A DNA stretch of 64,000 bases. It comes from Gammaproteobacteria bacterium. GTDB lineage: Bacteria > Pseudomonadota > Gammaproteobacteria > Ga0077536. Shown one piece after another: positions 8,284 through 18,059 of the stretch; within the stretch, counting starts at the first letter, position 1; the number at the start of each line of letters is the position of its first letter. The position numbers were made by a program, and so were the translations under genes. The notes beneath the pieces are model-generated. The model ran no database searches, was not told where the DNA came from, and worked only from the letters and a program-made list of their open reading frames with translations. The stretch is from positions 280,240 through 344,239 of the forward strand of contig JACPPA010000012.1 in assembly GCA_016191285.1 (NCBI GenBank), read 5' to 3'.

Positions 8284-9803
8284 TAGGCGCTCACCCCGTT
8301 ACGTGGACCGGTGGTTATTACCGAGCGCAACGCGGCGCCGCGAAATTCGATAATGAAGCAGGCGCCGCGCCCGGCTACCGACTCGACAAATAGGTCGCCG
8401 CCGTGCGCGCGAACAATTTGCCGGCAAATCGCCAGGCCAACGCCAATGCCCGGATATTCGCGTTCGCTGTGGAGGCGCTGGAACATGCCGAAAATTCGCC
8501 CGATGTCCTTCGGGTCGATACCGATTCCGTTATCTTCCACCAGCATGCGCACGGCGTCGCCCGTTTCTTCGGCGCTGATTCGGATGTGCGGCGTCCGTTT
8601 GCTGCGGAACTTCAACGCATTCGCGATCAGATTTTGCACCACTTGCACCATCTGTTGCCGATTGATGAGCAGAGTTGGCAGCACGGTGCGTTCGATCCGG
8701 GCACCCGTCTCAACGATCTCGCTGCGCAAATTCGCGATGGCGTCTTGCACGACGGTATCGAGATTAACCACCTCCGGTTCGTGTTGATTCGCGCGAACCG
8801 AGGCGACTTGTAACATGCCATCAAGCATGCGCTGCATGCGTCCCGTCAAGGCCCCGATTTCGTCGACTGCCGAGCGCGCCTCGGGGTCTTTTAACTGCGC
8901 GGTTTCCGCCAGCGTGCGCGCGTGACTGACGAGCGAATTGAGTGGTGCTTGAAGATCATGCGACACCGCATAGAGCACGGTGTCGAGTTCGTTCTCACTC
9001 GCGCTCGTGCCACTGGCGACGCCGCTTTGCAGCAACCGCGTGACGTCGAGCACATTGACCGCCCACAGCCCCTGTGCCGACATCAAATCAGTCAACGGAT
9101 TCGCCGTAATGGCAGCGGTCAGCTGCCGCGAGTTGACGCGCAACATCGCGGCGAATTCCCACCTCTCACTCGCCGCCATGAAGCGGCGTCGCCACTCATC
9201 TTGACGTTCAGGCTCGGCCAGAAGTTGATCGAACGGGCGTTCAATCAGTTCATAGCGCGGCCGTTCCAGAATTTGTTCGAGTTCGCGATTGACCGCCAGA
9301 ATATTGCCGGTTTTGGCGATTAGGCAGGCCGGAATGGCAAACGCGCCAGAGAAGACCGTATCCGCGTCCAGTGGAAACCGGCTCCGCAGATCATGCGTCA
9401 CCCTCAGGCGTTCCAGCAGCGCCGTCGGCAAATTCAAAAAGCCCGCGCTCGTTTTATCGGTGCGGCCGTCGACGCCATGGCTCACGCACTCGTGGGCGCT
9501 GGGCTTGGTCGACTGCGAGCTAAACAACCAAAACAAACTCTGTGGCGTGCGTTTCCGGATCTGCTCGACCAACCCCAGAAGATCCGCGAACGTCGCGCCG
9601 GGATCGGCGATCAACGCGTCAACGGTGCCCGTGCTGACGTGGTGCGCGATTTCCAGCGCGGACTCAGCTTCGAGGATTTCGAGGTTCGGCGCAGCGCTGC
9701 GGAGGGCTAAAGCGAGTAGCCCCCGGTCATGCCGCTCGCCATCGAAGATTATAATTCTGTATTTATAATTCAATGGGTTGTAGTTCGTTATAGTCTGCCC
9801 CAA
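8283..9803 (-). CDS. hybrid-like sensor histidine kinase (receiver-like, PAS, HisKA, HATPase)
   Basis: 506 residues. The N terminus (about 14-130) resembles a receiver: 'YRIIIFDGERHD' and 'VDALIADPG' with Asp67 in the phosphoacceptor position, but the loop and the Lys strand ('GRTDKTSAG') are divergent. A PAS-like segment follows (about 150-260). The dimerisation domain has His282 in 'AVSHDLQAPLNS' and the ATPase domain has 'NLIANALKF', 'VEDNGIGID' and 'GVGLAICRQIV'. No transmembrane segment, so it senses a cytosolic signal. The start used is TTG at 9803; another TTG lies 10 codons downstream. The partner is the GGDEF-EAL regulator directly downstream. Confidence 0.92.
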   Translation of the reverse strand: MGQTITNYNPLNYKYRIIIFDGERHDRGLLALALRSAAPNLEILEAESALEIAHHVSTGTVDALIADPGATFADLLGLVEQIRKRTPQSLFWLFSSQSTKPSAHECVSHGVDGRTDKTSAGFLNLPTALLERLRVTHDLRSRFPLDADTVFSGAFAIPACLIAKTGNILAVNRELEQILERPRYELIERPFDQLLAEPERQDEWRRRFMAASERWEFAAMLRVNSRQLTAAITANPLTDLMSAQGLWAVNVLDVTRLLQSGVASGTSASENELDTVLYAVSHDLQAPLNSLVSHARTLAETAQLKDPEARSAVDEIGALTGRMQRMLDGMLQVASVRANQHEPEVVNLDTVVQDAIANLRSEIVETGARIERTVLPTLLINRQQMVQVVQNLIANALKFRSKRTPHIRISAEETGDAVRMLVEDNGIGIDPKDIGRIFGMFQRLHSEREYPGIGVGLAICRQIVRAHGGDLFVESVAGRGACFIIEFRGAALRSVITTGPRNGVSA

Positions 9804-10051
9804 GCGATGGCCGAAGCATATTAGAACCGGCTTCGAGACTCAACGAAAAGATTGTGACATGCGCCGTTGAACTCGAACTGCGACGACGCTGCCGAATCGA
9901 CACGAGAGTGTATTGTCATTCGATTTTTTTCGCCGTGGCTTCACGCGTGGGACTTGGCGCCGTGGGCGCATTGCGAAAACATCGCAACATGACAAGCCAA
10001 CCTCATTTATGGAACACTTGGACTGCATTTACGTGATAGGGAGGTAGGGCA

Positions 10052-11347
10052 TTGGCAACGCAAATTTCGGCGCCGACCGACGGCGCACAGATCACTGTTA
10101 ATGGCGGACGCTTACAGGTGCCGGATAATCCGATCATCCCGTTCATCGAAGGCGACGGCATCGGCCCTGACGTGTGGCGCGCAAGCCGCCGCGTCATGGA
10201 CGCCGCAGTCGCCAAGGCCTACGGCGGCGGCCGCCGTATCGCGTGGATGGAAGTCCTAGCCGGCGAGAAAGCGAATAATCTCACTGGTTCGTGGCTACCG
10301 GACGCGACGCTCGATGCATGTCGCGCCTATCTGGTTGCGATCAAAGGACCTTTAACGACGCCGGTCGGCGGCGGTATCCGTTCGCTCAACGTCGCGCTGC
10401 GCCAAATCTTGGATCTTTACGTGTGTCTGCGACCGGTGCGCTGGTTCAAGGGCGTCCCGTCGCCGGTCAAACATCCAGAATCGGTCGACATGGTGATTTT
10501 TCGGGAGAATACCGAAGACATCTACGCCGGCATCGAATTTGAAATGGGCTCCGTCGATGGCAAACGATTCATGGCCATGTTTCAGGAGTCTTTCCCGTCG
10601 CTTTATAAGAAAATACGCTTCCCTGAATCCTCGGGGATCGGCATTAAGCCCGTGTCGCGTGACGGCAGCGCGCGCTTGGTGCGCGCGGCGTTGAAGTATG
10701 CGATCAACAACCAACGCAAGAGCCTGACCTTAGTGCACAAAGGCAATATCATGAAATTCACGGAAGGCGCCTTCCGGAATTGGGGTTACGAAGTCGCAGA
10801 GCAGGAATTCGCCGCCCAAACCTACACCTGGAACCAATGGGACAAGACGGTCGCGACCGCCGGCAACCAAGCCGCCAATATGGAACAAGACGCCGCGCTC
10901 GCCAGCGGAAAAATCCTAGTCAAGGACTCGATCGCGGATATTACTTTGCAGCAGGTTCTGACCCGACCGAAAGAATTTGACGTGATCGCAACGTTAAATT
11001 TGAACGGGGATTATTTATCCGACGCACTCGCCGCCCAAGTCGGTGGCATCGGTATCGCTCCAGGCGGGAATATCAATTACGACACCGGTCATGCGATCTT
11101 CGAAGCGACACATGGCACCGCGCCCAAATACGCTAACCAAGACAAGGTCAATCCGGGCTCGGTCTTGTTGTCGGGCGAAATGATGCTTCGCTATCTGGGC
11201 TGGACGGAAGTCGCTGACAGGTTGATTACCGCGATGGATCGCACGATCGCCGATCGTATCGTCACCTATGACTTCGCGCGGCTGATGGACGGCGCCAAAG
11301 AGGTCAAGTGCAGCGAGTTTGGCGACGCGTTAATCGAACGGCTGTAG
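10052..11347 (+). CDS. icd: isocitrate dehydrogenase, NADP-dependent
   Basis: 431 residues, the length of E. coli Icd. Converts isocitrate to 2-oxoglutarate in the TCA cycle. '[11 protein letters not shown]' (104-113) contains Ser111, the equivalent of E. coli Ser113, the residue phosphorylated by AceK. Also seen: '[11 protein letters not shown]', '[12 protein letters not shown]' and the cofactor segment '[17 protein letters not shown]', whose Lys-Tyr pattern fits NADP. The start is TTG at 10052, preceded by a strong 'gggagg' at 10040-10045. It lies 21 bases upstream of aceK, so enzyme and regulator are co-expressed. Confidence 0.97.
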   Translation: MATQISAPTDGAQITVNGGRLQVPDNPIIPFIEGDGIGPDVWRASRRVMDAAVAKAYGGGRRIAWMEVLAGEKANNLTGSWLPDATLDACRAYLVAIKGPLTTPVGGGIRSLNVALRQILDLYVCLRPVRWFKGVPSPVKHPESVDMVIFRENTEDIYAGIEFEMGSVDGKRFMAMFQESFPSLYKKIRFPESSGIGIKPVSRDGSARLVRAALKYAINNQRKSLTLVHKGNIMKFTEGAFRNWGYEVAEQEFAAQTYTWNQWDKTVATAGNQAANMEQDAALASGKILVKDSIADITLQQVLTRPKEFDVIATLNLNGDYLSDALAAQVGGIGIAPGGNINYDTGHAIFEATHGTAPKYANQDKVNPGSVLLSGEMMLRYLGWTEVADRLITAMDRTIADRIVTYDFARLMDGAKEVKCSEFGDALIERL

Positions 11348-11368
11348 TAGGAAGGTGAAATTGTCGTC

Positions 11369-13144
11369 ATGGATTTAGACGCGCGACGCCAACTCGTTTT
11401 CGAGGCGGGCCGCGGCATCCATGACGCCTTCGTAAAATACAACGACAATTTCGGCCGCATCACGCGCCGCGCTAAAGTCCGTTTCGAGAACCGCGACTGG
11501 AGTGGCGCGGAGCGCGATCTCGGCGAACGCATCGAGCTCTACACTAAATCCGTCGAGCGCACCGTAACCGCACTCTCCCGTCAGCTGGGCGCGTTCGGTC
11601 TCGAACGCGCGGTCTGGCACGCCGTTAAAACCTCCTTCGGCGAGCGCGTCGGCGGCATTGCCGACGGCGCCTTCTGCAAGACGTTTTTCAATTCGGTCAG
11701 TCGTCAGTTATTCCACACAGTGGGCACCGACGCCGAAACCGAATTCGTCGATATCCGATTTAATATCCGCGACGCGCAGCGGCACGCGATTGATCACAAT
11801 TCGTATCTGAATTGGGGCTCCCTCGCGACAACCATTGAGAATCTGCTGCAAAGCTTCGTGTTCGAAGCGCCTTACACCGATCTCGCGCGCGACGAAACGC
11901 GCATCGCGAATCAACTTCTCGGCTACGCAGCCCGCCACGTGCAGAATTCCGAGCTGCTACGTCTCGATTTTCTGCCTGCCGTGTTTTATCAGTCAACCCA
12001 CGCCTACCTCATTGGACAGGCGTTCTGGCCGGAGCATAACGCGCCGCTGGTGATCGAGCTGAAGCACGAAGAACACGGGATTGAAGTCGGTCAGATCATG
12101 ATGTCCGTCGACGATATCAGTATTCTGTTTGGATTTACGCGTTCGTATTTCTTCGTGGATATCGAGCCGGTCGAAGGCGCGGTCTATTTCGTCAATTCGA
12201 TTCTGCCGCATAAACCGATCGATGAGCTGTATACCGTGCTTGGACGTGTGCGTCAGGGCAAAACCGAGCGCTATCGCCAATTCACGAGTCACTTGACGAA
12301 CTGCCAGGACCATTTCATCACGGCGCCCGGGGATCGTGGTTTGGTGATGATCGTGTTCACGTTACCGTCCTACGATTTGGTCTTCAAGGTGATTCGCGAT
12401 CGCTTCGGGTTTCCGAAAAGTAGCACGCGTGATGACGTCATGGAGAAATATCAGTTCGTATTCAAGCACGATCGTGCCGGCCGCCTAATCGATACTCAGG
12501 AATTTACGCACATCGGCTTCCCACTCGATAAATTTGATCCGTCGGTACTCCAAGAACTGCTTACCGAGGCGGCGGAATCTGCCCGGATCGATGGTAATTT
12601 ATTGGTGATTCGCCACCTCTATGCCGAACGTCGGCTACGCCCGTTGAATTTATTTCTACGCGAATGCGGCCGCGCGGCGGGCGACGCCGCCATTGTCGAC
12701 TATGGCCAAGCCATTAAAGATCTCGCGCAAGCGAATATTTTCCCAGGCGATCTGTTGCTCAAGAACTTCGGTGTTACGCGGCATAGTCGCGTAATTTTCT
12801 ACGACTACGACGAATTGTGTCTGGTCACCGACTGCCATTTTCGCGAAGTTCCAGAATCGCGCTTTGACGAGGACGACATGCGTCCGCGACCGTGGTTTTA
12901 CGTTAACGGCAACGACGTGTTTCCCGAAGAATTCATCCGGTTCTTGGGGATGGACGATGGCTATCGCAACACCTTTATGCGGGCGCACGGCGATCTTTTA
13001 ACCGTAGGCTATTGGCGGACTCTTAAAAATCAACATCTGGACCGGGCCCATCACGAAAAAGCCACCGGATTTAAACCGGGCCCGGGCAGTCACGGCAAGA
13101 GTAATAGCCCTACACGGTCTCAACGCGCAGCCAGCGGCCACTAG
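11369..13144 (+). CDS. aceK: isocitrate dehydrogenase kinase/phosphatase
   Basis: 591 residues, the usual AceK length. This bifunctional enzyme switches Icd off by phosphorylation and on by dephosphorylation, controlling flow into the glyoxylate shunt. Visible AceK signatures are the nucleotide site 'APGDRGLVMIVFTLPS' (about 315-330), 'VFKVIRDRFGFPK', 'GDLLLKNFGVTRHSR' and 'FYDYDELCLVTDC'. The last 25 residues are a basic, low-complexity tail. A ribosome binding site 'aggaagg' lies about 11 bases before the ATG. Isocitrate lyase and malate synthase genes are not in the window, so the shunt itself is inferred only. Confidence 0.97.
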   Translation: MDLDARRQLVFEAGRGIHDAFVKYNDNFGRITRRAKVRFENRDWSGAERDLGERIELYTKSVERTVTALSRQLGAFGLERAVWHAVKTSFGERVGGIADGAFCKTFFNSVSRQLFHTVGTDAETEFVDIRFNIRDAQRHAIDHNSYLNWGSLATTIENLLQSFVFEAPYTDLARDETRIANQLLGYAARHVQNSELLRLDFLPAVFYQSTHAYLIGQAFWPEHNAPLVIELKHEEHGIEVGQIMMSVDDISILFGFTRSYFFVDIEPVEGAVYFVNSILPHKPIDELYTVLGRVRQGKTERYRQFTSHLTNCQDHFITAPGDRGLVMIVFTLPSYDLVFKVIRDRFGFPKSSTRDDVMEKYQFVFKHDRAGRLIDTQEFTHIGFPLDKFDPSVLQELLTEAAESARIDGNLLVIRHLYAERRLRPLNLFLRECGRAAGDAAIVDYGQAIKDLAQANIFPGDLLLKNFGVTRHSRVIFYDYDELCLVTDCHFREVPESRFDEDDMRPRPWFYVNGNDVFPEEFIRFLGMDDGYRNTFMRAHGDLLTVGYWRTLKNQHLDRAHHEKATGFKPGPGSHGKSNSPTRSQRAASGH

Positions 13145-13213
13145 TCCATTACGGCGCGAGTCGCTATACAATGCGCCCGCGAGTCCGTTCACGCCCCGGG
13201 AGTTCATTTTCCA

Positions 13214-14275
13214 ATGTTTCAGATTACAGACGACGCACGCATCGTCGGCTATCGACCGTTATTACCGCCCGCAATTCTGATGGAAGAACTGCCACTGACC
13301 GAGCACGCGTCAAATACCATTTCGCGCGCGCGTGGCTGCGGCGAACGTATCATCCAAGGGTTCGATGATCGTCTTTTGATCGTGGTCGGACCGTGTTCGA
13401 TCCACGATACCAAGGCGGCGCTCGAGTACGCCGATCGTTTGCAGGTCGTTGCCGATCGCTTACGGAACGACCTGATGATCGTCATGCGCGTCTACTTTGA
13501 AAAGCCGCGCACCACCATCGGTTGGAAGGGATTGATTAACGATCCCCACCTCGATGGCAGCTTCGATATCAATAATGGACTACGGGCGGCCCGCGGCCTG
13601 CTGCTCGAACTGGCACATCGTGGGCTACCGGCTGGCACTGAATTTCTGGACGTGATTACGCCCCAATTCATCGCGGATCTCATTGCCTGGGGCGCGATCG
13701 GCGCGCGCACTACCGAGAGTCAAGTTCACCGTGAACTGGCGTCGGGCCTGTCGATGCCGGTTGGGTTTAAAAATGGCACCGACGGCAGTGTACAGATCGC
13801 GGTGGATGCCATCGGCGCGGCGCGTAATCCGCATCATTTTCTGTCGGTGACCAAGCAAGGGATCTCGGCGATCGTCACCACCAAGGGTAACGAGCACTGC
13901 CATGTCATTTTGCGCGGCTCGAACACCGGCCCCAATTACGCGGCCGCGGACGTGGCCAGTTATGCCGCCATTCTGGCCAAGAATGGCTTATCGGATCGCC
14001 TCATGATCGATTGTAGCCACGGCAACAGTCGTAAAGACTATACGCAACAAGCGGCCGTGGCAGGCGACATCGCAGCGCAAGTTGCTGGCGGATCGAGATC
14101 TATCTGTGGCTTGATGATTGAGAGCCACCTGAAGGCCGGCAAACAGAATCACGCGTCAGACACGCCCTTGGTTTACGGCCAGAGTATTACCGACGCCTGC
14201 ATCGGCTGGGAAACCACCGAACCGATCTTGAACGAATTGGCGATCGCGGTGCAGAAACGGCGCGCTAAGGCCTAA
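13214..14275 (+). CDS. 3-deoxy-7-phosphoheptulonate synthase (DAHP synthase, class I)
   Basis: 353 residues, typical for the AroF/G/H type. Condenses phosphoenolpyruvate and erythrose 4-phosphate, the first step of the shikimate pathway. Seen: 'VVGPCSIHD' (metal and substrate site), 'YFEKPRTTIGWKG', 'DPHLDGSFDIN', 'GARTTESQVHRE', 'FKNGTDGS' and 'IDCSHGNSRKDY'. Which aromatic amino acid inhibits it cannot be decided by eye, so no aroF/G/H symbol is given. It has its own upstream gap of about 70 bases after aceK and could be transcribed separately. Confidence 0.95.
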   Translation: MFQITDDARIVGYRPLLPPAILMEELPLTEHASNTISRARGCGERIIQGFDDRLLIVVGPCSIHDTKAALEYADRLQVVADRLRNDLMIVMRVYFEKPRTTIGWKGLINDPHLDGSFDINNGLRAARGLLLELAHRGLPAGTEFLDVITPQFIADLIAWGAIGARTTESQVHRELASGLSMPVGFKNGTDGSVQIAVDAIGAARNPHHFLSVTKQGISAIVTTKGNEHCHVILRGSNTGPNYAAADVASYAAILAKNGLSDRLMIDCSHGNSRKDYTQQAAVAGDIAAQVAGGSRSICGLMIESHLKAGKQNHASDTPLVYGQSITDACIGWETTEPILNELAIAVQKRRAKA

Positions 14276-14314
14276 CCCTGGATTCGGCAATTGACCGCTT
14301 AACAACGTGAGAAA

Positions 14315-15292
14315 GTGCGTGCGCGGATTAGAGCTAGTGCTTCAAATCGTCTTCACCTTGCGGGTGCCGCGCGCGACGGCGTTTCCAGGATAGCTCGATT
14401 GCGGCCGCGACGGTTTGCGCGCATTCGATTCGACGCAACGAGCGGTCGGCGAGCGTGGCCGGCGCGAGTTTGGATCCGTGGCCTATTGATCGTCGGCGCC
14501 GGACTCGCGTCGCCAATGCTGTCGGCGACCGCCCCAACGCGAGTGGTCTCGCTCAATCTATGCACCGATAGCCTGTTGCTTGAACTGGCGCCGCCCGCCA
14601 GCATCGCGTCGCTGACGCAACTTTCGCGGAATCCCGCATTGTCTCCGTTGGCAGAGCGGGCCGCTAAATTCTCTTCCAATCACGGCCTAGCGGAAGAAGT
14701 CATCGCGCTCGCACCGGACCTGGTCTTAGCTGGCCCCGCCACCACCGCGACCACCAACGCGCTCTTAAGCAGCTTAGGCGTGCGCGTCGAAACGTTTGGA
14801 ATCAGTGCGTCGTTAAGTGATTTCGAACGCGATTTCCTGCGCCTCGCGGCGCTGCTGGAGCGCCAGTCGTATGCAGCACAACTGCTCGAGACCATGCGTC
14901 GAAATTTACACGCAGTACCGCGCCGCGACGTAAGCACCGCGTCGGCGTTGCTGGTGCAGCCCAACGGCTATGTGCCAGGACCGCACAGCCTGGCCAATGA
15001 TTTACTGAAGTACGCGGAGACGAATAATGTAGCGCCAGCACTCGGCGTGCCGAATGGCGGCTTCATAGCACTCGAACGACTCGTCGCGGCGCCACCGCGT
15101 TGGCTCATCATCAGTGCGATCGATCCCACCCAACCGGCACGGGCCATGGATTTTTTCTCGCATCCTGCGCTGCGCCAGGCAATGCGCGAATCGCGGGTGG
15201 TGACGCTGTCCGATGCGCTGTGGGCCTGCGGCGGAACCTACTTCGCGGAAGGAGTTGAACAATTACGCGCCGCTATCGGCGGTCCGCCGTGA
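14315..15292 (+). CDS. BtuF-like ABC transporter substrate-binding protein
   Basis: Periplasmic binding protein of the cobalamin/iron-siderophore class, up to 325 residues. The mature part has 'RVVSLNLCTDSLLLELAP', 'EEVIALAPDLVLAGP', 'GGFIALERLVAAPPRWLI' and 'VVTLSDALWACGGTY', as in BtuF-like proteins. The start is unclear: from GTG 14315 the first 52 residues are arginine-rich and unlike a signal peptide, while the hydrophobic segment 'GLLIVGAGLASPMLSATA' further in looks like the true leader with no standard start just before it. Translation may begin at a rare start or the N terminus may be altered. Overlaps the permease gene by 4 bases. No cobalamin riboswitch core was recognised upstream. 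Confidence 0.85.
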   Translation: MRARIRASASNRLHLAGAARDGVSRIARLRPRRFARIRFDATSGRRAWPARVWIRGLLIVGAGLASPMLSATAPTRVVSLNLCTDSLLLELAPPASIASLTQLSRNPALSPLAERAAKFSSNHGLAEEVIALAPDLVLAGPATTATTNALLSSLGVRVETFGISASLSDFERDFLRLAALLERQSYAAQLLETMRRNLHAVPRRDVSTASALLVQPNGYVPGPHSLANDLLKYAETNNVAPALGVPNGGFIALERLVAAPPRWLIISAIDPTQPARAMDFFSHPALRQAMRESRVVTLSDALWACGGTYFAEGVEQLRAAIGGPP

Positions 15293-16284
15293 AAACGCCC
15301 GCCTTGTCCTGGGTGCTCGGTGTCCTCGGTGGCGTACTGGGTCTATTGTTCGTTATTGCGCTCTGTCTCGGCCCCATCACGTTAACACTCACCGACGTCG
15401 CACGCGGAGTATTCGGCGGCACCGGTGCCACCCATGTGATCGTGCATGAGATCCGCCTGCCGCGGGCGCTGCTCGCGATACTGATCGGATCCGGGCTAGG
15501 GATGGCCGGCGCCGCGTTACAGGCCTTGCTGCGCAATCCGCTCGCGGAGCCGGGCCTAATTGGCGTGTCGGCTGGAAGCGCCTTGGGGGCAGTCGTCGCT
15601 TTCTACACCGGGCTGTCCGCGCAGTATGCGTTGGCCCTGCCGCTCGCCGGCTGTGCAGGCGCCATGGTGACGACCTTAATCCTTTACGCCTTTACGCATC
15701 GGACGCTCGACACTGGCGGCCTAATACTCGCGGGAGTCGCCATCAACAGCCTGGGCGGCGCGCTGACTGCCTTGCTGCTCAGCTTATCTCCGAATCCCTA
15801 TGCGACCTACGAAATCGTCTTTTGGCTAATGGGTTCCTTGGCCGATCGCAGCAATGTGCACGTGATGCTCGTTGCGCCATTTATCCTAACGGGAATGGGG
15901 TTGCTCATTTACGCCGCGCCCAACTTGGACTCGCTCGTGTTGGGTGAAGAGGTGGCGCAGAGCTTGGGGGTCAACCTCGGACGCTTGCGGCGATGGGTTA
16001 TCGTCGGTGTCGCACTGGCAGTAGGTCCTGGGGTGGCGGTCGCCGGGATCATCGGCTTCATCGGGCTCTTGGTGCCACATCTGCTACGCCCATTGGTCAC
16101 CCATCGCCCCACCGCGTTAATACCCGCGAGTGCGTTGGGCGGCGCAGTCATGACGCTGGCCGCGGATAACCTCATCCGATTGTTCGCGGATGCAGGCGAA
16201 CTCAAATTGGGCGTGTTAACGGCGCTGATTGGAGCGCCTTTGTTCTTGGTCATCGCCCTGCGTACTCCCGGCTCCCGATCATGA
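15289..16284 (+). CDS. FecCD/BtuC-type ABC transporter permease
   Basis: 331-residue integral inner-membrane protein with about ten hydrophobic segments. FecCD hallmarks are 'IRLPRALLAILIGSGLGMAGAALQALLRNPLAEPGLIGVSA' (read in pieces), 'FWLMGSLADRS', 'LGVNLGRLRRW' and 'GFIGLLVPHLLRPLVTHR', the last being the coupling-helix region that contacts the ATPase. It forms the pore for uptake of cobalamin or a similar metal chelate together with its neighbours. GTG start at 15289 inside the stop of the binding protein gene (gtga), and its own stop overlaps the ATPase ATG, so the three genes are translationally coupled. Confidence 0.95.
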   Translation: MKTPALSWVLGVLGGVLGLLFVIALCLGPITLTLTDVARGVFGGTGATHVIVHEIRLPRALLAILIGSGLGMAGAALQALLRNPLAEPGLIGVSAGSALGAVVAFYTGLSAQYALALPLAGCAGAMVTTLILYAFTHRTLDTGGLILAGVAINSLGGALTALLLSLSPNPYATYEIVFWLMGSLADRSNVHVMLVAPFILTGMGLLIYAAPNLDSLVLGEEVAQSLGVNLGRLRRWVIVGVALAVGPGVAVAGIIGFIGLLVPHLLRPLVTHRPTALIPASALGGAVMTLAADNLIRLFADAGELKLGVLTALIGAPLFLVIALRTPGSRS

Positions 16285-17057
16285 CGGCACTTATCGCGAG
16301 CGAATTTTCCGTCTCGCGCGGCGCGCATACGCTGCTCAGCGAGATTTCGTGCACCGTGGCGGCGGGTCAACTCCTCGGCATCTGTGGACCTAACGGTGCG
16401 GGAAAGACGACTTTACTGCGCGGACTGGCGGGCCTACTGCGAGGCGACTCAGGTACGGTCACGCTCAACGGGCGCGCGCTGCACGAACTTTCGCTGACGG
16501 ACCGCGCGCGACAGATCGGTTATCTGGCGCAAGGACCGCAGATCGCGTGGCCGTTGACGGTGGTCGATCTGGTCGCCCTTGGCCGCCAACCGCACCGCGT
16601 GGCCTGGCACGCACCGACGCCAGCGGATCAGATCGCGGTGGAGCGCGCGTTGCGCTCGACCAACCTCGAGGCCCTCCGGGCGCGGTCGGTTTCACAGCTG
16701 TCCGGCGGCGAGCGAATGCGGGCTCACCTGGCCCGCCTGTTGGCCGGTGAGCATCGAATCCTGTTATTAGATGAACCGACTGCCTCGCTCGACCCACGCC
16801 ATCAACTTGAAGTCATGGCGACCCTCAAAACTTTGGCTGACGGCGGCCTCACGGTGGCCGTCGTCCTACATGATTTGACCTTGGCGACGCGCTATTGCAC
16901 TGAACTATTGGTGTTACATCACGGCAGCGTCACTACACGCGGCGCCCCTGCCCTTGCGTTAGATGATGCGTGCCTGGCCGACGTCTTTGGTGTCCGCGCC
17001 GAGCGTGTTGCTGGCGATCAGGCCATGGTCGGCTTTCGGCCCTTGCACGAGTCCTAG
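16281..17057 (+). CDS. ABC transporter ATP-binding protein (BtuD/FhuC-type)
   Basis: 258 residues. Contains Walker A 'GPNGAGKTT' (about 37-45), Q-loop 'GYLAQGP', ABC signature 'LSGGERMR', Walker B 'ILLLDEPTASLD' and switch histidine 'VVLHD'. It energises the FecCD permease next door. The C-terminal part 'LADVFGVRAERV' is usual for the haem/cobalamin/siderophore group. The transported compound cannot be fixed from sequence; BtuF similarity of the binding protein favours a corrinoid. Confidence 0.95.
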   Translation: MTALIASEFSVSRGAHTLLSEISCTVAAGQLLGICGPNGAGKTTLLRGLAGLLRGDSGTVTLNGRALHELSLTDRARQIGYLAQGPQIAWPLTVVDLVALGRQPHRVAWHAPTPADQIAVERALRSTNLEALRARSVSQLSGGERMRAHLARLLAGEHRILLLDEPTASLDPRHQLEVMATLKTLADGGLTVAVVLHDLTLATRYCTELLVLHHGSVTTRGAPALALDDACLADVFGVRAERVAGDQAMVGFRPLHES

Positions 17058-17156
17058 AAACGCGCTCAAAAACAACCTATGGATATGCCACATCGGACTA
17101 ATTTGGAGGGCGCGCAACGTTAATAATGGCGCCTGTACTAATCTCCGGTTCCGCCC

Positions 17157-17825
17157 ATGTCTGTTCAACCGTTACGAATCGGCGACAAGGCCGCCACGGC
17201 AAACTTCCTTGAAGACAATGCCGAATTACGGCTGTACTCACCGCAGGCAATTATCGAATGGGGTCTGGCTCGCGCCACGAATCCGATACTCTCGACAAAT
17301 TTTCGGCCGCGTACCGCGGTGTTGCTTCATCTCGTGACGCAAGCGATGCCGAATATCCCTGTGGTGTGGGTTGATACCGGATACAACACGCCGGCCACCT
17401 ACCGCTATGCCGAAGCGTTGCGCGCGCGGCTAAGCCTCAATCTGCGGATTTATACCCCACGTGTCACCGCCGCGCGGCGCGCAGCGCTGTATGGCGGGGT
17501 GCCGACCCTTGCCGATCCCGCCCATCAAGCGTTCACGACTGAAGTCAAACTTGAACCCTTCGAACGCGCCCTCGCCGAACTGCAACCTGATTTGTGGTTT
17601 ACCGGGATCCGCGAGGAACAAAACGCGTTTCGCAAGTCGTTGGGCGTGGTGTCGCGCGGCGCCGCCGGTACGCTACGGGTTGCGCCGTTGTTTAACTGGA
17701 CGGCAGTCGACATGGAGAATTATCTGTACGAACTCCAGTTGCCCGACAACGACGATTACGTTGATCCCACTAAAGTTCGCGATGACCGGGAATGTGGATT
17801 ACAGAACCTCGGCAGCGGTATTTGA
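17157..17825 (+). CDS. cysH: phosphoadenylyl-/adenylyl-sulfate reductase family protein
   Basis: 222 residues. Reduces activated sulfate (PAPS or APS) to sulfite in sulfate assimilation. Seen: the N-type PP-loop region, 'TNFRPRTAVLLHLV', 'PVVWVDTGYNT', 'WFTGIREEQNAFRKSL' and 'VAPLFNWTAVDM', plus the C-terminal catalytic 'ECGL' (Cys213). There is no second Cys-Cys pair of the 4Fe-4S kind in the visible sequence, so a PAPS-type, thioredoxin-dependent enzyme is favoured. In E. coli CysH the cysteine motif is followed by His; here it is Gln. No other assimilation genes (cysDNIJ) are adjacent. It lies about 100 bases after the ABC transporter and may have its own promoter. Confidence 0.85.
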   Translation: MSVQPLRIGDKAATANFLEDNAELRLYSPQAIIEWGLARATNPILSTNFRPRTAVLLHLVTQAMPNIPVVWVDTGYNTPATYRYAEALRARLSLNLRIYTPRVTAARRAALYGGVPTLADPAHQAFTTEVKLEPFERALAELQPDLWFTGIREEQNAFRKSLGVVSRGAAGTLRVAPLFNWTAVDMENYLYELQLPDNDDYVDPTKVRDDRECGLQNLGSGI

Positions 17826-17889
17826 CGTCACAAAAAAATAGCGGTGGATAAGTCAGCTTTCGGCGATTTTTGTGCGGTCGCAGCGTTAG

Positions 17890-17955
17890 TGTGGGAGCGG
17901 GTTTAGCCGCGAATGGACTTCGACAAAGATTCGAAGCTCAAAGCGGCCCCCACCA
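17890..17955. repeat. REP/BIME-like inverted pair
   Basis: A 'gtgggagcgg' half and a 'cggcccccac' half flank a short spacer, forming a long imperfect hairpin in the gap between cysH and the convergent fumarase gene. The spacer 'aaagattcgaagctcaaag' is shared with the copy at 58253-58317. Confidence 0.75.
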
Positions 17956-18059
17956 AACGCGGCGCAGGCACGCGAATTATCGAGGTTCGTCGTAGGGCAG
18001 CAATTAGATAGGCGCTCGTAAGTGCCGCCTCGGCCTGCACACTACGCACAAGCGTTTAT

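Noticed and set aside
14276..14480. Possible cobalamin riboswitch before the BtuF-like gene
   Set aside because: The B12-box-like core and paired elements could not be found; the region is instead an open, arginine-rich frame.
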